Source: Hetaerina americana (Eukaryota; Arthropoda; Insecta; Odonata; Calopterygidae). Taken from it: a stretch of DNA of 64,000 nt. The position numbers and the translations under genes are program-made. The stretch is taken from NCBI GenBank assembly GCA_022747635.1, contig JAKTNV010000005.1:48823013-48887012 (forward strand), in the 5' to 3' direction. The notes beneath the pieces are model-generated. The model had not been told where the DNA came from, ran no database searches, and was given only the letters and a program-made list of their open reading frames with translations. Positions 62,991 through 64,000 of this stretch are shown here, piece by piece; the stretch's first letter is position 1, and each line of letters opens with the position of its first letter.

Positions 62991-64000
62991 TTCGGTATAT
63001 AGCAGTGCAGTGAACATGATTCCCGGCCAATTAACTCTAAATACATTTTTTTGGCGGTAACTGTAGGGTTTACGTGGGTAAGAATTCCAATCATCGGATC
63101 TCGAGGGAACAGAAAGACATGGAAAAGATGCAGATAAGAGAAGAAATGATACAAGATCAAACAATCTTTATATGCTGACAGAAACGTCGACGATTTCCAA
63201 GATAAAAAGAGAGAAATGAGACTATGAGAAATGAAATGACGGAAGAGAGGAGGTGAAAACAAAACGAAAGGATGAAGAACTCGTGTAAAACAAATTTTTA
63301 GTGAAAAACAAGAATCGGAAATGAGTGCTTTGGGTTATTTTACGAAATCCATAGACAGCCAAAATCCTAAGGAAAATAGATGTTTGGGTACCTAAGTCAA
63401 GATAAACACTTAATTCCGGCCAACAACTTTGTCTGGACGATCTCCACCTTGAGCAAAAGAAGATATTTTTAGCGTCTCCACAAAGCACAAGCTTCTCGCA
63501 GACCAACCTACTGGTTATAAGCAGCCAATTTATGTCCATTTCTTCCGATTCAATTGCGCCGAAGTGTTTTTCAGCTACTTCTGATGGGAACCCTTTGCCC
63601 TCATAGTGGGCCATTATGTACTTCGGGCACGTATAGAAGATAAATTCATTTGATTTTTTTAAAAATATTATCTCCAATCAAATTTGCTTCGTTCAATTCA
63701 TCTGACTTTAGTGTTTAGAAAATCACATGGAAGAAAATTTGTAAAATAAATTGTAAAACTCTGAAATAGATACGAATCCATTATTTAATGATATCCAGAA
63801 TATGAATTGTTAAAAATATTTTCTAAAGATGAAAACTTATTCATTATATTATTTCAATACAATTTGGTAACCCTTTACTAACTGAAATGATTTTTATAGG
63901 AATTTAAATTTTACAGTATTACGATAGCATTCACATTGAAAAAATGTACCAATCCTTTTTCTACAGCGATGAAAAAATTAAAAATTTGGACTAAGGACTA
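62991..64000. other. spacer to window end
   Basis: A 151-codon minus-strand frame (63222-63677) has no recognised domain and is Phe/Ser/Leu-rich towards its end. The remainder is AT-rich. Confidence 0.4.

Overview
This window looks like non-coding, repeat-rich chromosomal DNA from a eukaryote, most likely an arthropod with a large genome. It has AT-rich background, many short open frames with no gene structure, several mariner transposons, 5'-truncated LINEs, tRNA-derived SINEs and long TA, CT and CA microsatellites. I found no convincing host protein gene, rRNA, operon, CRISPR array or viral region. Every protein I recognise belongs to a mobile element. I cannot name the species.

Layout. 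1-876 is the 5' part of a mariner-type transposon that runs off the left edge, with an open transposase frame on the minus strand. A tRNA-derived SINE with matching target-site duplications lies at 1491-1794, and a head-to-head pair of a second SINE family at 3131-3395. A 5'-truncated LINE is at 7885-8626, and a decayed RTE-like LINE (endonuclease end plus start of reverse transcriptase) at 10730-11800. The second SINE family reappears in a 335-bp tandem repeat at 21746-22503. A C-terminal RTE-like fragment is at 24378-24961. At 28251-30358 a LINE end and a broken mariner copy sit inside TA-repeat DNA.

Further right, 35694-36446 is a 753-bp mariner derivative with perfect 33-bp terminal inverted repeats that still encodes the DNA-binding half of a transposase but has lost the catalytic half. 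A decayed mariner is at about 47293-47873, and a heavily decayed RTE-like LINE, with no long open frame, at about 50430-51230. A third SINE type is at 53283-53470. The best gene of the window is an intact mariner transposase (357 residues, DD34D) at 55341-56414, in a complete element at 55291-56616. It is nearly identical to the broken copy at 28994-30311.

Between these lie AT-rich stretches without recognisable content, and several blocks of about 0.4-1.4 kb that are GC-richer and strongly polypyrimidine or polypurine (4.8-5.9, 7.1-7.7, 16.5-17.4, 18.5-19.3, 31.5-32.3, 39.1-40.5, 44.3-46.2, 57.5-57.8, 60.6-61.6 and 62.3-63.0 kb). Long frames inside them are mostly low-complexity Pro/Ser/Arg/Gly-rich translations and I do not call them genes.

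How the parts relate: the intact transposase could in principle mobilise its own family, including the broken copy whose ends are preserved. The short element at 35.7 kb could only move with help from a full-length relative elsewhere. The SINEs would depend on LINE machinery in trans, and the LINE copies here are too truncated to supply it.
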